Below are positions 1 through 8,457 of a DNA stretch of 64,000 nt, in pieces. Under the pieces are notes generated by a model that was given only the letters and a program-made list of their open reading frames with translations, was not told the origin of the DNA and made no database searches. How positions within the stretch are numbered: the stretch's first letter is position 1; each line of letters opens with the position of its first letter. The position numbers were made by a program, and so were the translations under genes. The stretch spans positions 124,001-188,000 of the forward strand of contig NZ_JANKHG010000026.1 in NCBI RefSeq assembly GCF_024623725.1. Direction: 5' to 3'. This DNA is from Limnobacter parvus. GTDB lineage: Bacteria; Pseudomonadota; Gammaproteobacteria; Burkholderiales; Burkholderiaceae_B.

Positions 1-490
1 TCCCGTTGTTGGCAAGAACGGCGCCAAACTGGCGGATGTGTGGAATGAATTTCCGCGCGCCTATTTGGGTACGACAGCGCCTGGTTTTCCTAACCTGTTC
101 ATCGTGACAGGCCCGAATACCGGCATTGGCCACACCAGCGCAATTTTTGTGATTGAAGCGCAAATGCACTACATCATGCGTGCCATTGCAGAAGTGAAGG
201 CTAACAAAGCCGCTGCCATAGAAGTAAAGCCCCAGGCCGAAGAACGCTACACCACCCACATTCACAGTGAAATGGAAAAAACCGTCTGGAAGCGGGGCGG
301 TTGCACCAGTTGGTACAAAAGCAAAAGCGGGCATGTCGTGGCTATGTTTCCGGGCTTCAGTTACACCTATCTGCGCATGGCCAGAAATTTCAAAATGAAT
401 GACCATGTGTTACAGGCGCCATTGAGCAGTGCTCAACCTGATTCCGCCGCCGACATTGATCAACTGCAGACAGAAGGAGCCTCCGCATGA
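1..490 (+). CDS. Flavin-containing monooxygenase, C-terminal part (gene cut by window start)
   Basis: The reading frame is open from base 2, so the gene begins upstream; the GTG at 38 is not a credible start. About 162 residues remain. The order YLGTT, FPNLFIVTGPNTG, then GHTSAIFVIEAQMHYI matches the C-terminal part of class B flavin monooxygenases (Baeyer-Villiger and 4-hydroxyacetophenone monooxygenase-like), where the conserved GPN-T-G segment lies near the FAD site. These cytoplasmic enzymes use NADPH and O2 to oxygenate ketones or related substrates. The stop overlaps the next start by 4 bp (ATGA), so it is probably translationally coupled to the short-chain dehydrogenase that follows, an arrangement typical of ketone or alcohol oxidation. 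The substrate cannot be read from this fragment. Confidence 0.85.
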   Translation, partial: PVVGKNGAKLADVWNEFPRAYLGTTAPGFPNLFIVTGPNTGIGHTSAIFVIEAQMHYIMRAIAEVKANKAAAIEVKPQAEERYTTHIHSEMEKTVWKRGGCTSWYKSKSGHVVAMFPGFSYTYLRMARNFKMNDHVLQAPLSSAQPDSAADIDQLQTEGASA

Positions 491-1311
491 AGAACTTTAA
501 AAACAAAGTCGTGGTGATTACCGGTGCAGCTTCCGGCATGGGCCGTTCCTACGCACTGATGTTTGCCAAGTTGGGCAGCAAAATTGCAATGTGCGATTAC
601 GATGAAAAAGGCCTGCGAGAAACTGAAAAGTTGATCATGCAAAGCAGCGATGTGCCTGTATATGTCGAAAAGCTGGACGTGTCGAACAAAGCTGGCGTGT
701 ATGCATTTGCCCAAGCTGTAAAGGCCGAGCTTGGCAATACCCATGTGATAATCAACAACGCAGGTGTTAGCGGAGAAGGGCGGCCAGTTTGGGCAATGAG
801 CGACGACAGTTACGAACGCGTAATGGGTATCAACTTTTGGGGGGTGGTACACGGCACGCGTGCATTTTTGCCACAATTGTTAAGCAACGGTGAAGGTGCG
901 GTTGTAAACGTGTCCAGCATTTTCGGCTTGGTGGGCACACCCAGTAATTCCGATTACTGTGCAAGTAAATTCGCGGTGCGCGGTTTCACTGAATCGTTGA
1001 TGGTCGAACTTTCCAACAGCAAAGTACAGGTGCATTTGGTTCACCCGGGTGGAATCAATACAAACATTGCCAGCAAACCCGAACACGAGAAATTTGCCAA
1101 AAAATTCTTGACCACGCCGCCTGATGAGATTTGCGAGTTCGTACTGAAATGTATTAAAAAGAACGAACCACGCATTGTTTATGGCAACAACGCAGCCCGT
1201 GTTTGGCTGGGTTCACGTTTCCTGCCATTCAAGCGGATGCGCCACATTCTTTGGCAACAAATGGGGCGCACGCTGGCCGAAGAAGATTACAAGGGCATTC
1301 AGATCAAGTAA
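487..1311 (+). CDS. Short-chain dehydrogenase/reductase (SDR), 274 aa
   Basis: Classical SDR. The Rossmann motif TGAASGMG lies near residues 13-20, NNAG near 91-94, and the catalytic Ser (NVSS) and YCASK (Tyr-x3-Lys) follow in the expected order. It should be an NAD(P)-dependent oxidoreductase for an alcohol/ketone pair. The ATG overlaps the stop of the upstream flavin monooxygenase by 4 bp. The partner context suggests it supplies the ketone to the monooxygenase or removes its product, but this is inference. The C-terminal 40 residues are rich in Arg and Lys (FLPFKRMRH), resembling SDRs that associate with membranes or lipid substrates. It ends 3 bp from the convergent SDR gene on the other strand. 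Confidence 0.9.
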   Translation: MKNFKNKVVVITGAASGMGRSYALMFAKLGSKIAMCDYDEKGLRETEKLIMQSSDVPVYVEKLDVSNKAGVYAFAQAVKAELGNTHVIINNAGVSGEGRPVWAMSDDSYERVMGINFWGVVHGTRAFLPQLLSNGEGAVVNVSSIFGLVGTPSNSDYCASKFAVRGFTESLMVELSNSKVQVHLVHPGGINTNIASKPEHEKFAKKFLTTPPDEICEFVLKCIKKNEPRIVYGNNAARVWLGSRFLPFKRMRHILWQQMGRTLAEEDYKGIQIK

Positions 1312-1314
1312 AGC

Positions 1315-2088
1315 TCAAGCCACAAGATAACCACCGTCCACATTAATGCAGGAGCCCGTGGTGTAGCTGGAAGCCTCTGACGCCAAATACAGCACCGTGC
1401 CAGCCATTTCACTGGGCTGTGCAACACGATTCATGGGCACATGCTGAAGCAGGGCGCTTCGAATGGCATCGTTGTGCACAAGGGCGGCTGCAAATTTCGT
1501 GTCGGTTGCGCCAGGCAGCAACGCGTTTACGCGCACTTTCATGGGTGCGCATTCTTTTGCAAACGCTTTGGTCATTGAGATGACAGCTGCTTTGGTGATC
1601 GAATAAATGCCTTGATACAGGCCAGGAATTACTCCGTTGATTGAAGCCACATTAATAATGCTTCCACCGCCATTTTTGGCCATTAATTTGCAGCCATGGC
1701 TGCTCATGTAAAAGTAGCCGCGAATGTTCACATCGCAGGTTTTCTGGAATGCGGCCAAATCGGTGTCATAAATTGGGCCAAAGTGCGGGTTCGTGGCACC
1801 ATTGTTCACCAAAATATCAAGCCTGCCGAATTTGGCCTCAATTTGTTGGTACAACGCCTCAATCTGATCGATTTCGCCCAAATGACAGGCCAAGGGCACC
1901 GCCTTGAATCCATCTGCTTGAAATTGCGCAGCAATTTGTTCGCAAGCATCTTGCTTTCTGCTGGAAATAATCACCGTCGCGCCTTTGGCGGCCAGCAATT
2001 CAGCACAGGCCAAACCAATTCCACGCGTTGCACCCGTGACCAAAGCCACCTTATCTTGTAAATTGAATAAATCGTTGCTTGTTTTCAC
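1315..2088 (-). CDS. Short-chain dehydrogenase/reductase, 257 aa
   Basis: Classical SDR with TGATRGIG cofactor motif, NNGATNPHFG (a variant of NNAG), catalytic Ser in NVAS and the YSITK active-site Tyr/Lys. The C-terminus ends in GSCINVDGGYLVA, the usual ending of FabG-like SDRs. I place the start at a GTG (2086-2088) because AAGGAG stands about 6 bases upstream; a longer in-frame ATG at 2145 would overlap the divergent gene at 2144. The 55-bp gap to that divergent gene must hold both promoters. It is a cytoplasmic NAD(P)-dependent oxidoreductase of unknown substrate. Confidence 0.88.
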   Translation of the reverse strand: MKTSNDLFNLQDKVALVTGATRGIGLACAELLAAKGATVIISSRKQDACEQIAAQFQADGFKAVPLACHLGEIDQIEALYQQIEAKFGRLDILVNNGATNPHFGPIYDTDLAAFQKTCDVNIRGYFYMSSHGCKLMAKNGGGSIINVASINGVIPGLYQGIYSITKAAVISMTKAFAKECAPMKVRVNALLPGATDTKFAAALVHNDAIRSALLQHVPMNRVAQPSEMAGTVLYLASEASSYTTGSCINVDGGYLVA

Positions 2089-2143
2089 ATTGTCTCCTTG
2101 CAGGCATTTTCTAATCGTTGTTCGTTTGTAAAGGTAACATCGC

Positions 2144-2593
2144 ATGAGCCAGAAAATTCAGCAAGAAGGTACACATGTTTTTGTGTATGGCTCTTTGATG
2201 TATTTGCCTGTGTGGGGACAAGTGGTCAAAGGTGTTTACCCTTGTTTGAATGCGATTGCGAAAGGCTTCCAACGCCACGCCGTACCTGGTGAAACCTACC
2301 CGGCTATGATTGAAAATACGGCTGCGCAGGTTCAGGGTTTGGTCTGGTTGAATGTATTGCCCGAGGATTTACAAAGCCTGGACAAGTTCGAAGGCCCGGA
2401 ATACCAGCGCCGTGAAATTGAAGTGGTGTTAAATACCAGTGGCGAATCAATGATGGCAAGCACCTACATTTGGTTGAATCCAGATGTGTTGAATGATGAA
2501 CTGTGGAGCGTTAGTCGTTTTGAGGCTGAAGGAATGCAAACATTTCTGAACAATCACGTGGGTAACTGGAACAGCACCGGACAAAGAAAATAA
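2144..2593 (+). CDS. Gamma-glutamylcyclotransferase-like (AIG2/GGCT fold) protein, 149 aa
   Basis: The N-terminal FVYGSLM motif is the substrate-binding signature of the GGCT/AIG2 fold. The segment [14 protein letters not shown] carries the acidic residue that acts as catalytic base in active members. Such proteins cleave gamma-glutamyl amides to 5-oxoproline or act on gamma-glutamylamines. It is divergent from the SDR at 1315-2088 and lies 17 bp upstream of glpK, so it may be co-transcribed with glpK, though no functional link to glycerol is known to me. The start is supported by AAAGG upstream of the ATG. Confidence 0.75.
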   Translation: MSQKIQQEGTHVFVYGSLMYLPVWGQVVKGVYPCLNAIAKGFQRHAVPGETYPAMIENTAAQVQGLVWLNVLPEDLQSLDKFEGPEYQRREIEVVLNTSGESMMASTYIWLNPDVLNDELWSVSRFEAEGMQTFLNNHVGNWNSTGQRK

Positions 2594-2610
2594 AAACAGG
2601 AGATAAACCC

Positions 2611-4101
2611 ATGGGTTTCATTTTGGCATTGGACCAAGGCACCACCAGTTCTAGAGCGATTGTGTTTAACGAAAACGCCCAGCTGGTGGCCAGCTCCCAA
2701 CAGGAGTTTGAACAGATATTTCCAAAAGCGGGCTGGGTTGAGCACCGCCCCGAAGACATCTGGAACACTCAACTGGCCTGTGCGCGTTCGGCGATTGAGA
2801 AAGCAGGCTTGAAAGCCAGCGACATTGCCGGCATTGGCATTACCAACCAACGTGAAACCACTGTGGTGTGGAACCGCAAAACAGGTAGCCCGATTTACAA
2901 CGCAATTGTGTGGCAAGACAGACGCACTGCAGAGTATTGCGACAAACTGCGCGGACAAGGCAAGGCTCCTCTGATTCGACGCAGCACCGGCCTTGAACTT
3001 GATTCCTATTTTTCAGCCACAAAAATTAATTGGATATTGACACATGTCGATGGTGCCCGCGCGCTGGCCGAAGCGGGTGAGCTTGCCTTTGGTACGGTCG
3101 ACAGTTGGTTGATCTGGAACCTTACAGGTGGCCAAACGCATGCCACAGATGTAAGCAATGCATCGCGCAGCATGTTGTTGAATATCAAAACATTGGCATG
3201 GGACAGCGAATTGCTGGCCTTGTTCGAAATCCCGGAGAGCATGTTGCCCACTGTGTGTGAATCGAGTGGCGTGATTGCAAAATGCAAGGCCTCTGTGTTG
3301 GGCGCCCCCATCCCTATCGCAGGTGTGGCGGGCGATCAGCAAGCGGCTACATTTGGTCAAACAGCCTTCAATCCTGGCGAGGCAAAAAACACCTACGGCA
3401 CAGGTTGCTTTATGTTGATGAACACGGGTCAGGAGGTGGTTGAAAGTCACAATCGTTTGTTGACCACTGTGGGCTGGAAGGTAAATGGCAAAACCAGTTA
3501 CATGCTAGAGGGCAGTGTGTTCATGGGTGGTGCGGTGGTGCAATGGCTGCGAGATGGCCTTGGCATTATTGAAAAATCATCTGATGTACAAGCGCTTGCG
3601 GGGAGTGTGCACAACACCGATGGCGTGTGTTTGGTCCCCGCATTTGCGGGCCTTGGCGCGCCGCATTGGGACCCGTATGCTCGCGGTACTTTGGTGGGTA
3701 TGACCCGTGGCACGAACAAAGCACACATCGCGCGTGCTGCGCTGGAAAGCATTGCCCTGCAAACTGTGGACCTGGTGCAGGCCATGCAGCGCGATGGATC
3801 AAAACCGCTTTCCGAGCTTCGAGTGGATGGTGGTGCATCCAATAACAATTTGCTGATGCAGATTCAAGCCGATTTGCTGGGTGTGCCCGTGGTGCGCCCT
3901 ACAGTTACCGAAACCACCGCCCTGGGCGCAGCGTATCTTGCTGGCCTGGCGGTGGGCGTGTTTGAAAGCCAACAAGGCTTGTTGGCCAACTGGCGGGTGG
4001 ATGCCCGGTTTGAACCCAAGATGAGTATTGATGAACGCGGTGCTTTGCTTGATCGTTGGCACCGCGCGGTAGAACGTTCCAAAGGATGGGCAAATGCTTA
4101 G
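2611..4101 (+). CDS. glpK: Glycerol kinase GlpK, 496 aa
   Basis: FGGY-family kinase of normal length for GlpK. DQGTTSS (residues 8-14) is the phosphate-binding motif, and GDQQAA (241-246) holds the expected catalytic Asp242. WQDRRT and the C-terminal DGGASNN and [12 protein letters not shown] segments fit the family. It phosphorylates glycerol to sn-glycerol 3-phosphate using ATP in the cytoplasm. An ACAGGAGAT ribosome-binding site precedes the ATG. It overlaps glpD by 8 bp, so the pair forms a coupled operon for glycerol use. No GlpF facilitator or GlpR repressor is present in the window. Confidence 0.97.
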   Translation: MGFILALDQGTTSSRAIVFNENAQLVASSQQEFEQIFPKAGWVEHRPEDIWNTQLACARSAIEKAGLKASDIAGIGITNQRETTVVWNRKTGSPIYNAIVWQDRRTAEYCDKLRGQGKAPLIRRSTGLELDSYFSATKINWILTHVDGARALAEAGELAFGTVDSWLIWNLTGGQTHATDVSNASRSMLLNIKTLAWDSELLALFEIPESMLPTVCESSGVIAKCKASVLGAPIPIAGVAGDQQAATFGQTAFNPGEAKNTYGTGCFMLMNTGQEVVESHNRLLTTVGWKVNGKTSYMLEGSVFMGGAVVQWLRDGLGIIEKSSDVQALAGSVHNTDGVCLVPAFAGLGAPHWDPYARGTLVGMTRGTNKAHIARAALESIALQTVDLVQAMQRDGSKPLSELRVDGGASNNNLLMQIQADLLGVPVVRPTVTETTALGAAYLAGLAVGVFESQQGLLANWRVDARFEPKMSIDERGALLDRWHRAVERSKGWANA

Positions 4102-5632
4102 TCGTAAAAACCACCTTGAAACTCTAAGGGTCAAGGCAGAAGAACAATATGTATGGGACGTGATTGTAATTGGCGGTGGCGCCACCGGACTGGGTAGTGC
4201 TGTGGATGCTGCAAGCCGGGGCCTTAAAGTGCTTTTGCTGGAAGGGCATGATTTTGCAAAAGGCACCAGCTCGCGCGCCACCAAGTTGGCCCACGGCGGC
4301 GTACGTTATCTGGCGCAGGGAAATTTCAGCCTGGTACGTGAAGCGCTTGAGGAGCGTGGACGCATGTTGTTGAATGCCCCCAACCTGGTCAAGCCGCTCG
4401 CGTTTGTCATACCTGTGCGCAACATATTTCAGAAACTGTTTTACTGGTTTGGTTTGAAAATGTACGACATGCTGGCTGGAAAGCTGGGAGTTGGTCCAAC
4501 CACCATGTTGAAAAAGAATGAGGTACTGCGCGCTGTGCCCACAATTTCACAAAACGGGCTAAAGGGCGGGGTGCGATACTTCGACGCACAGTTTGATGAT
4601 GCACGTTTGGCCATCGCTTTGATGAAAACACTTCACAAGCTGGGTGGCATGGCGATCAACTACATGCCTGTTGAAGGGTTCACCAAAGACGGTGAGAAGA
4701 TTTGCGGCGTGCAGGCGAGAGATGAATTTAGCAGCCATTGTTTTACTTTTAAGGCCAAGGCCGTGATCAACGCTACAGGGGTGTGGGTCGACGAAGTCCG
4801 CAAGCTCGACTCTGTGGATTCCAAGCCCATGCTTAGCCCAAGTCAGGGCGTGCATGTGGTGGTTGATGAACATTTTTATCCAGCAAAAGAAGCGCTGCTG
4901 GTGCCCAAAACCAGCGATGGGCGGGTGCTTTTCGTTGTTCCATGGTTGGGTAAGACCTTGATTGGTACCACAGACACCCCGCGCAAAGATGCGCCATGGG
5001 AGCCTGATGCCTTACCCGAAGAAGTCGATTTTATATTGAATACCGCAGCCCAATATTTGGCCAATGCACCAACGCGAGCCGATGTTCGCAGTGTTTTTGT
5101 AGGTTTGCGGCCTTTGGTTAGTGCGGGGGGCGAAAATCAAAGCACCAAAAGCATTTCTCGTGAACACACTGTGATTACTGCGCCAAGTGGTTTGGTGACT
5201 ATCACCGGGGGGAAATGGACCACTTACCGCAGCATGGCCGAAGAGGTGATTGATTTGGTCTGCGAACAGCAAGGGTGGCTTAACAAGCCAACCCGCACGC
5301 GCCATTTGCGGCTGGAAGACGACCTGCCTGCACGCAAGCCGGGCTCGGCGCTGCATGAAAAGCTGGATTTGAATCTGGCCGAAATTGCACAAGCCGTGCT
5401 GGAAGAAATGGCAGTGACGATTGAAGACGTGCTGGCAAGGCGCAGTAGGGCATTGTTCCTGGACAGTGCAGCCGCATTGGAATGCATGAACGAGGTTCGT
5501 TTTGTGCTGCAAAACGAGTTGCGCTACAGCGATCAGGAATTGGACCGACAGGAGACGGAGTTCCGAAAACTGGTGGCCCAGTACGGTCTAAAAGAAGAGC
5601 AAAAGTTTGCCCAAAGCCTTGCCATGCAATGA
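4094..5632 (+). CDS. glpD: Aerobic glycerol-3-phosphate dehydrogenase GlpD, 512 aa
   Basis: FAD-dependent enzyme with [10 protein letters not shown] dinucleotide-binding motif (residues 25-34), followed by [17 protein letters not shown], the highly conserved flavin-contact segment of GlpA/GlpD. The later [16 protein letters not shown] segment is also characteristic. It oxidises glycerol 3-phosphate to dihydroxyacetone phosphate and feeds electrons to the quinone pool at the inner membrane. The ATG overlaps the end of glpK, which points to translational coupling. Length is normal. Confidence 0.97.
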   Translation: MLSRKNHLETLRVKAEEQYVWDVIVIGGGATGLGSAVDAASRGLKVLLLEGHDFAKGTSSRATKLAHGGVRYLAQGNFSLVREALEERGRMLLNAPNLVKPLAFVIPVRNIFQKLFYWFGLKMYDMLAGKLGVGPTTMLKKNEVLRAVPTISQNGLKGGVRYFDAQFDDARLAIALMKTLHKLGGMAINYMPVEGFTKDGEKICGVQARDEFSSHCFTFKAKAVINATGVWVDEVRKLDSVDSKPMLSPSQGVHVVVDEHFYPAKEALLVPKTSDGRVLFVVPWLGKTLIGTTDTPRKDAPWEPDALPEEVDFILNTAAQYLANAPTRADVRSVFVGLRPLVSAGGENQSTKSISREHTVITAPSGLVTITGGKWTTYRSMAEEVIDLVCEQQGWLNKPTRTRHLRLEDDLPARKPGSALHEKLDLNLAEIAQAVLEEMAVTIEDVLARRSRALFLDSAAALECMNEVRFVLQNELRYSDQELDRQETEFRKLVAQYGLKEEQKFAQSLAMQ

Positions 5633-5657
5633 ATTCACAAAAAATGCGGCGGTGGTC

Positions 5658-5686
5658 TTGCACTACATTAATGTTTGCGGCATAAT
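5658..5686 (+). promoter_or_regulatory. Sigma-70 promoter of tRNA-Arg
   Basis: TTGCAC (5658-5663) and CATAAT (5681-5686) are separated by exactly 17 bases, with the mature tRNA 5' end 14 bases after the -10 box. This matches a vegetative promoter placed to transcribe the tRNA independently of glpD. Confidence 0.75.
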
Positions 5687-5700
5687 CTCGCTTCTCTACA

Positions 5701-5777
5701 GCGGCTGTAGCTCAGTTGGATAGAGTACTTGGCTACGAACCAAGGGGTCGTGGGTTCAATTCCTGCCAGCCGCACCA
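5701..5777 (+). tRNA. tRNA-Arg (anticodon ACG)
   Basis: A 77-nt cloverleaf including an encoded CCA. Acceptor strands are GCGGCTG (5701-5707) and CAGCCGC (5767-5773), the discriminator is A, and CCA is at 5775-5777. The D-loop (AGCTCAGTTGGA), the T-arm (GTGGGTTCAATTCC) and the anticodon stem TTGG/CCAA enclosing CTACGAA are visible. Anticodon ACG is normally edited to ICG and reads CGU, CGC and CGA. Confidence 0.96.
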
Positions 5778-5781
5778 TATT

Positions 5782-5817
5782 AAAAAAAACCCTCGCTCAA
5801 AAGGCGAGGGTTTTTTG
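5782..5817. terminator. Bidirectional intrinsic terminator
   Basis: A run of eight A is followed by the stem CCCTCGC (5790-5796), loop TCAAAAG, stem GCGAGGG (5804-5810) and six T. It ends the tRNA transcript on the plus strand. With the A-run acting as a T-run on the other strand, it can also end the STAS gene whose stop lies at 5833. Confidence 0.93.
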
Positions 5818-5832
5818 TTTTTAATCGAGCAT

Positions 5833-6174
5833 TCAAGCTTTCGATTCAAGGGCTTTTACCGAACTTTGAATATCATCCTGAAGATCAAATAGTCGGTCCA
5901 TTCGAGTTAACTTGAATAAACCGACTACCGCTTTACTTAATCCGCACAAAACCAATTGACATTGCTGGCCATTCAAGAATTTGTGCAGCATTACAATGCC
6001 AGCCAACCCGCCGCTGTCCACAAGATTTGTTTGTGACAAATCCAGGACAAATTGGCGATTCTGCGGCACCATCTCCGCAATCGTTTCCCTAATGGCCCCC
6101 GCAGTTTTTGCATCCACGATTTTTGATTCCACAGAAACAATTTTGATGGCGTTATTTTCCGATACGGTGATCAT
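5833..6174 (-). CDS. STAS-domain protein (anti-sigma-factor-antagonist type), 113 aa
   Basis: A stand-alone STAS domain. The segment FVLDLSQTNLVDSGG places Ser54 at the position phosphorylated in SpoIIAA/RsbV proteins (consensus D-S/T-S/G-G). Such proteins cycle between phosphorylated and free forms set by an RsbW-like kinase and a PP2C/SpoIIE phosphatase, and bind a target when dephosphorylated. It is transcribed away from the pilus operon that starts 171 bp away. That operon ends with a protein carrying both a PP2C and an HATPase domain (15382-18435), so the two are probable partners; this is inference. It ends at the shared terminator at 5782-5817. Confidence 0.88.
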   Translation of the reverse strand: MITVSENNAIKIVSVESKIVDAKTAGAIRETIAEMVPQNRQFVLDLSQTNLVDSGGLAGIVMLHKFLNGQQCQLVLCGLSKAVVGLFKLTRMDRLFDLQDDIQSSVKALESKA

Positions 6175-6254
6175 TTTTTAAAAATTGTCCGAAAAAGTTA
6201 ATCCGATTGGTCATTAAACAGGTATCAAAATCGAGAAGACGCTAGACACATGGT

Positions 6255-6301
6255 TTGACTTCAAATATTGTGGTGTTAACTACATATAGGTAAGCATACC
6301 T
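6255..6301 (+). promoter_or_regulatory. Possible promoter and short palindrome upstream of the pilus operon
   Basis: TTGACT (6255-6260) is followed after 16 bases by TAACTA (6277-6282), a weak sigma-70-like pair. Just downstream AGGTA-AGCA-TACCT (6288-6301) forms a perfect 5-bp inverted repeat where an operator or +1 element could lie. The -10 match is poor, so the assignment is tentative. Confidence 0.3.
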
Positions 6302-6345
6302 GCAGTCGCATCCTTTTTGCGAACTGAAATTCACAAAGGCTATGA

Positions 6346-6768
6346 ATGACGGAATTCAACCAAGACTACAACTTGAGCAAGGTCCGTGAGTTTGTAACAT
6401 TCAGTCGCAACAAAACCTTCATCTTATTGTTCACTACGCTGGCTTTTTTTAGCCAGGCCGCTTTCGCACAACCCATTCCAGAACCATCCAACAGCTGGGC
6501 TTTGAAGTTGGAAGATGTTCGCATTGACAAAGCACTAAAGCGCTGGTCGAAAGAAGCGGGTTATTCCTTCCGTTGGGATGCTGACCGATATGTTTTGATT
6601 GCGGCGCCTTCTGTTTATGAGGGCACCTTTCTTGACGCGGTTCGGCAAGTACTTGAAACCCCGGGCATTGTCTATTCCGAATATCCCCTTGAAGCTTGCG
6701 TTTATGCAAACAATCCACCTTTGCTTCGAGTGACAAGGCTTGGTGACCAGGCAGAGGAGTGCAAATAA
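6346..6768 (+). CDS. TcpQ/PilL-type pilus assembly protein, 140 aa
   Basis: An N-terminal hydrophobic stretch ending in AFA (about residues 24-42) looks like a Sec signal after an unusually long polar leader of some 20 residues. The remainder, beginning WALKLEDVRIDKALKRWSKE and including a YSFRWDAD segment, resembles the toxin-coregulated-pilus Q C-terminal domain, which in other systems sits at the tip of TcpQ or in PilL and helps the secretin reach the outer membrane. It opens the operon, and the pilN start (6768) overlaps its last base. The start ATG has an AAAGG about 8 bases upstream; a downstream start inside the long leader is possible. Confidence 0.72.
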   Translation: MTEFNQDYNLSKVREFVTFSRNKTFILLFTTLAFFSQAAFAQPIPEPSNSWALKLEDVRIDKALKRWSKEAGYSFRWDADRYVLIAAPSVYEGTFLDAVRQVLETPGIVYSEYPLEACVYANNPPLLRVTRLGDQAEECK

Positions 6769-8450
6769 TGCGAAAAACTTACAAGCACTGCACCCTCGTC
6801 GTGGCGTTGGCCCTGTCTGGTGTCTTGGCGGGTTGCGCAACATCTCCAGAAGCAGCGCAGGCCGACAACAAAGTTACAGAGGCTGAGCAGAAACGTGACA
6901 GCGTCGTGAGCCCGTTGGATGGCAATGCAGAGGTTCGTGGCGGTGTAAACGCAGCCAATCGATCGGCAGAAATTCAAAAAAAACCCAATGTTTTAAGACA
7001 GGCCAGCCGAAGCTGGGTTGGCTCAGTCATGGTGCCGGTGAATGCGGATGACAAACTGCCGGCAGCTTTTTCGTCCGATTATGTGATGAATTTCGCGGAT
7101 GGCCGGGCGTCGTTGCCCTTGCCGGTCGTTGCTGCTCGCCTCAGTCAAATCGTCGGCATTCCCGTTCGAATTCAGCAAGATGTATTTTCTTCGCCAGACT
7201 CAGGTTCAAATCTTTTGTCCACTGGGTCCCCAGACTCAGGCGGCGCTGCAATCAGTGCCATCAAGTCTTCCACACTAAGCGCAGCCAACATGAACTGGTC
7301 GGGTAGTTTGAGCGGCTTTCTCGACAACCTGACAGATCAACTGGGTTTGTCGTGGGAATATCGTGATGGCAGCATCATGATTATGCGCTTCACAACAGAA
7401 ACCTATGAGATTGCGACGTTTCCAAATGGATACAACTACAGCATCAACTCAGGGGCCAGTGGTTCAACGACCGGTGAAGGTGTAACCACGACTTCCCAGC
7501 TTAACGTGACTGAAGAGGGCGTATTAAACGGACTCGAAAGTATTGTGGCCGTTGTTCAGAAAATGGTGGAAAGTACACCTGGATCGGAAGTCATTATTGC
7601 AGACGGATCTGGTCGGATGGTTGTTAAAACCAGTCGGGACATGCAGTCACTGGTGAGGGAGTTCATACGTGCAGAAAATGCAAACATGCTGCGTCAGGTC
7701 CAGGTTCAACTTGATATTTATTCTGTAAGCACAAGCAATGCAGACGAGTTTGGCGTGGACTGGTCGGCTTTTTATCGCAGTTTGGCGGGGAACTACGGAA
7801 TCGATGTGACTTCCCCTACCACATTGACAGGAATCGACGCCGGTTCGATCAGCGCGATCATTCTGCCCGGCGGCACTTCGGCCAATGCAAGACGATTTGC
7901 CAACTCTAACGCAGTGATCAATGCGCTGAACGAAATCGGTGACAACGTTCAACACAGGCCGATTTCACTGGTTGCCTTGAACCGGCAATGGGCGCGCAAG
8001 GCCCGCTTGAATACAACCGGGTATCTGTCCGAAACAACGCCTTCGGTGAGTACGGGCTTGGGCGGCGGTTCGGGGGTCCCAGGCCTTACGACCAGTTCAA
8101 TCACGACAGGTGATCAATACGCAGTAATGCCGTTCATTCTCGAGAACAACACTGTGATGTTGAAAATGGGTTTGAGTTTGTCAGACCTGCTCGATCTTTT
8201 CGAGGTCACCACGGGCAGTGGCGAAACATTGCAGCGCGTGCAAACCCCCAACACGAGTTCAATTTCAGATCAGTACACAGTGGCTTTGCGCCCTGGCGAG
8301 GTGATGGCGGTGACAGGCCTGTCTCGCGATGTTTCGACGAACAGCAACAGAACCTTGGCTTCAGGGATCAGTTTATTGTTTGGAGGATCACGGGCGGCTA
8401 GCAACACGCGAGAGAACTTCATAGTTTTCATTCGTGCCGTCATTTTGTGA
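6768..8450 (+). CDS. pilN: PilN-family lipoprotein secretin of a type IVb pilus, 560 aa
   Basis: A lipoprotein signal with lipobox LAGC (Cys23) is followed by secretin N-domains. A C-terminal secretin domain contains RPGEVMAVTGLSRD and a long run of beta-strand-like sequence. This is the outer-membrane channel through which a type IVb pilus emerges, closest in form to PilN of R64 thin pili. I chose the ATG at 6768 because AGAGGAG ends 8 bases before it; a GTG at 6759 in the same frame lies inside that ribosome-binding site. It is followed after 7 bp by pilO. Confidence 0.9.
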   Translation: MRKTYKHCTLVVALALSGVLAGCATSPEAAQADNKVTEAEQKRDSVVSPLDGNAEVRGGVNAANRSAEIQKKPNVLRQASRSWVGSVMVPVNADDKLPAAFSSDYVMNFADGRASLPLPVVAARLSQIVGIPVRIQQDVFSSPDSGSNLLSTGSPDSGGAAISAIKSSTLSAANMNWSGSLSGFLDNLTDQLGLSWEYRDGSIMIMRFTTETYEIATFPNGYNYSINSGASGSTTGEGVTTTSQLNVTEEGVLNGLESIVAVVQKMVESTPGSEVIIADGSGRMVVKTSRDMQSLVREFIRAENANMLRQVQVQLDIYSVSTSNADEFGVDWSAFYRSLAGNYGIDVTSPTTLTGIDAGSISAIILPGGTSANARRFANSNAVINALNEIGDNVQHRPISLVALNRQWARKARLNTTGYLSETTPSVSTGLGGGSGVPGLTTSSITTGDQYAVMPFILENNTVMLKMGLSLSDLLDLFEVTTGSGETLQRVQTPNTSSISDQYTVALRPGEVMAVTGLSRDVSTNSNRTLASGISLLFGGSRAASNTRENFIVFIRAVIL

Positions 8451-8457
8451 TTAACCA

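Noticed and set aside
38-40. GTG as a start for the first gene
   Set aside because: The same frame is open to the window edge and residues before it continue the monooxygenase sequence.
3498-3848. Long antisense open frames inside glpK
   Set aside because: They are shadows of a strongly recognised gene and show no family features or ribosome sites.
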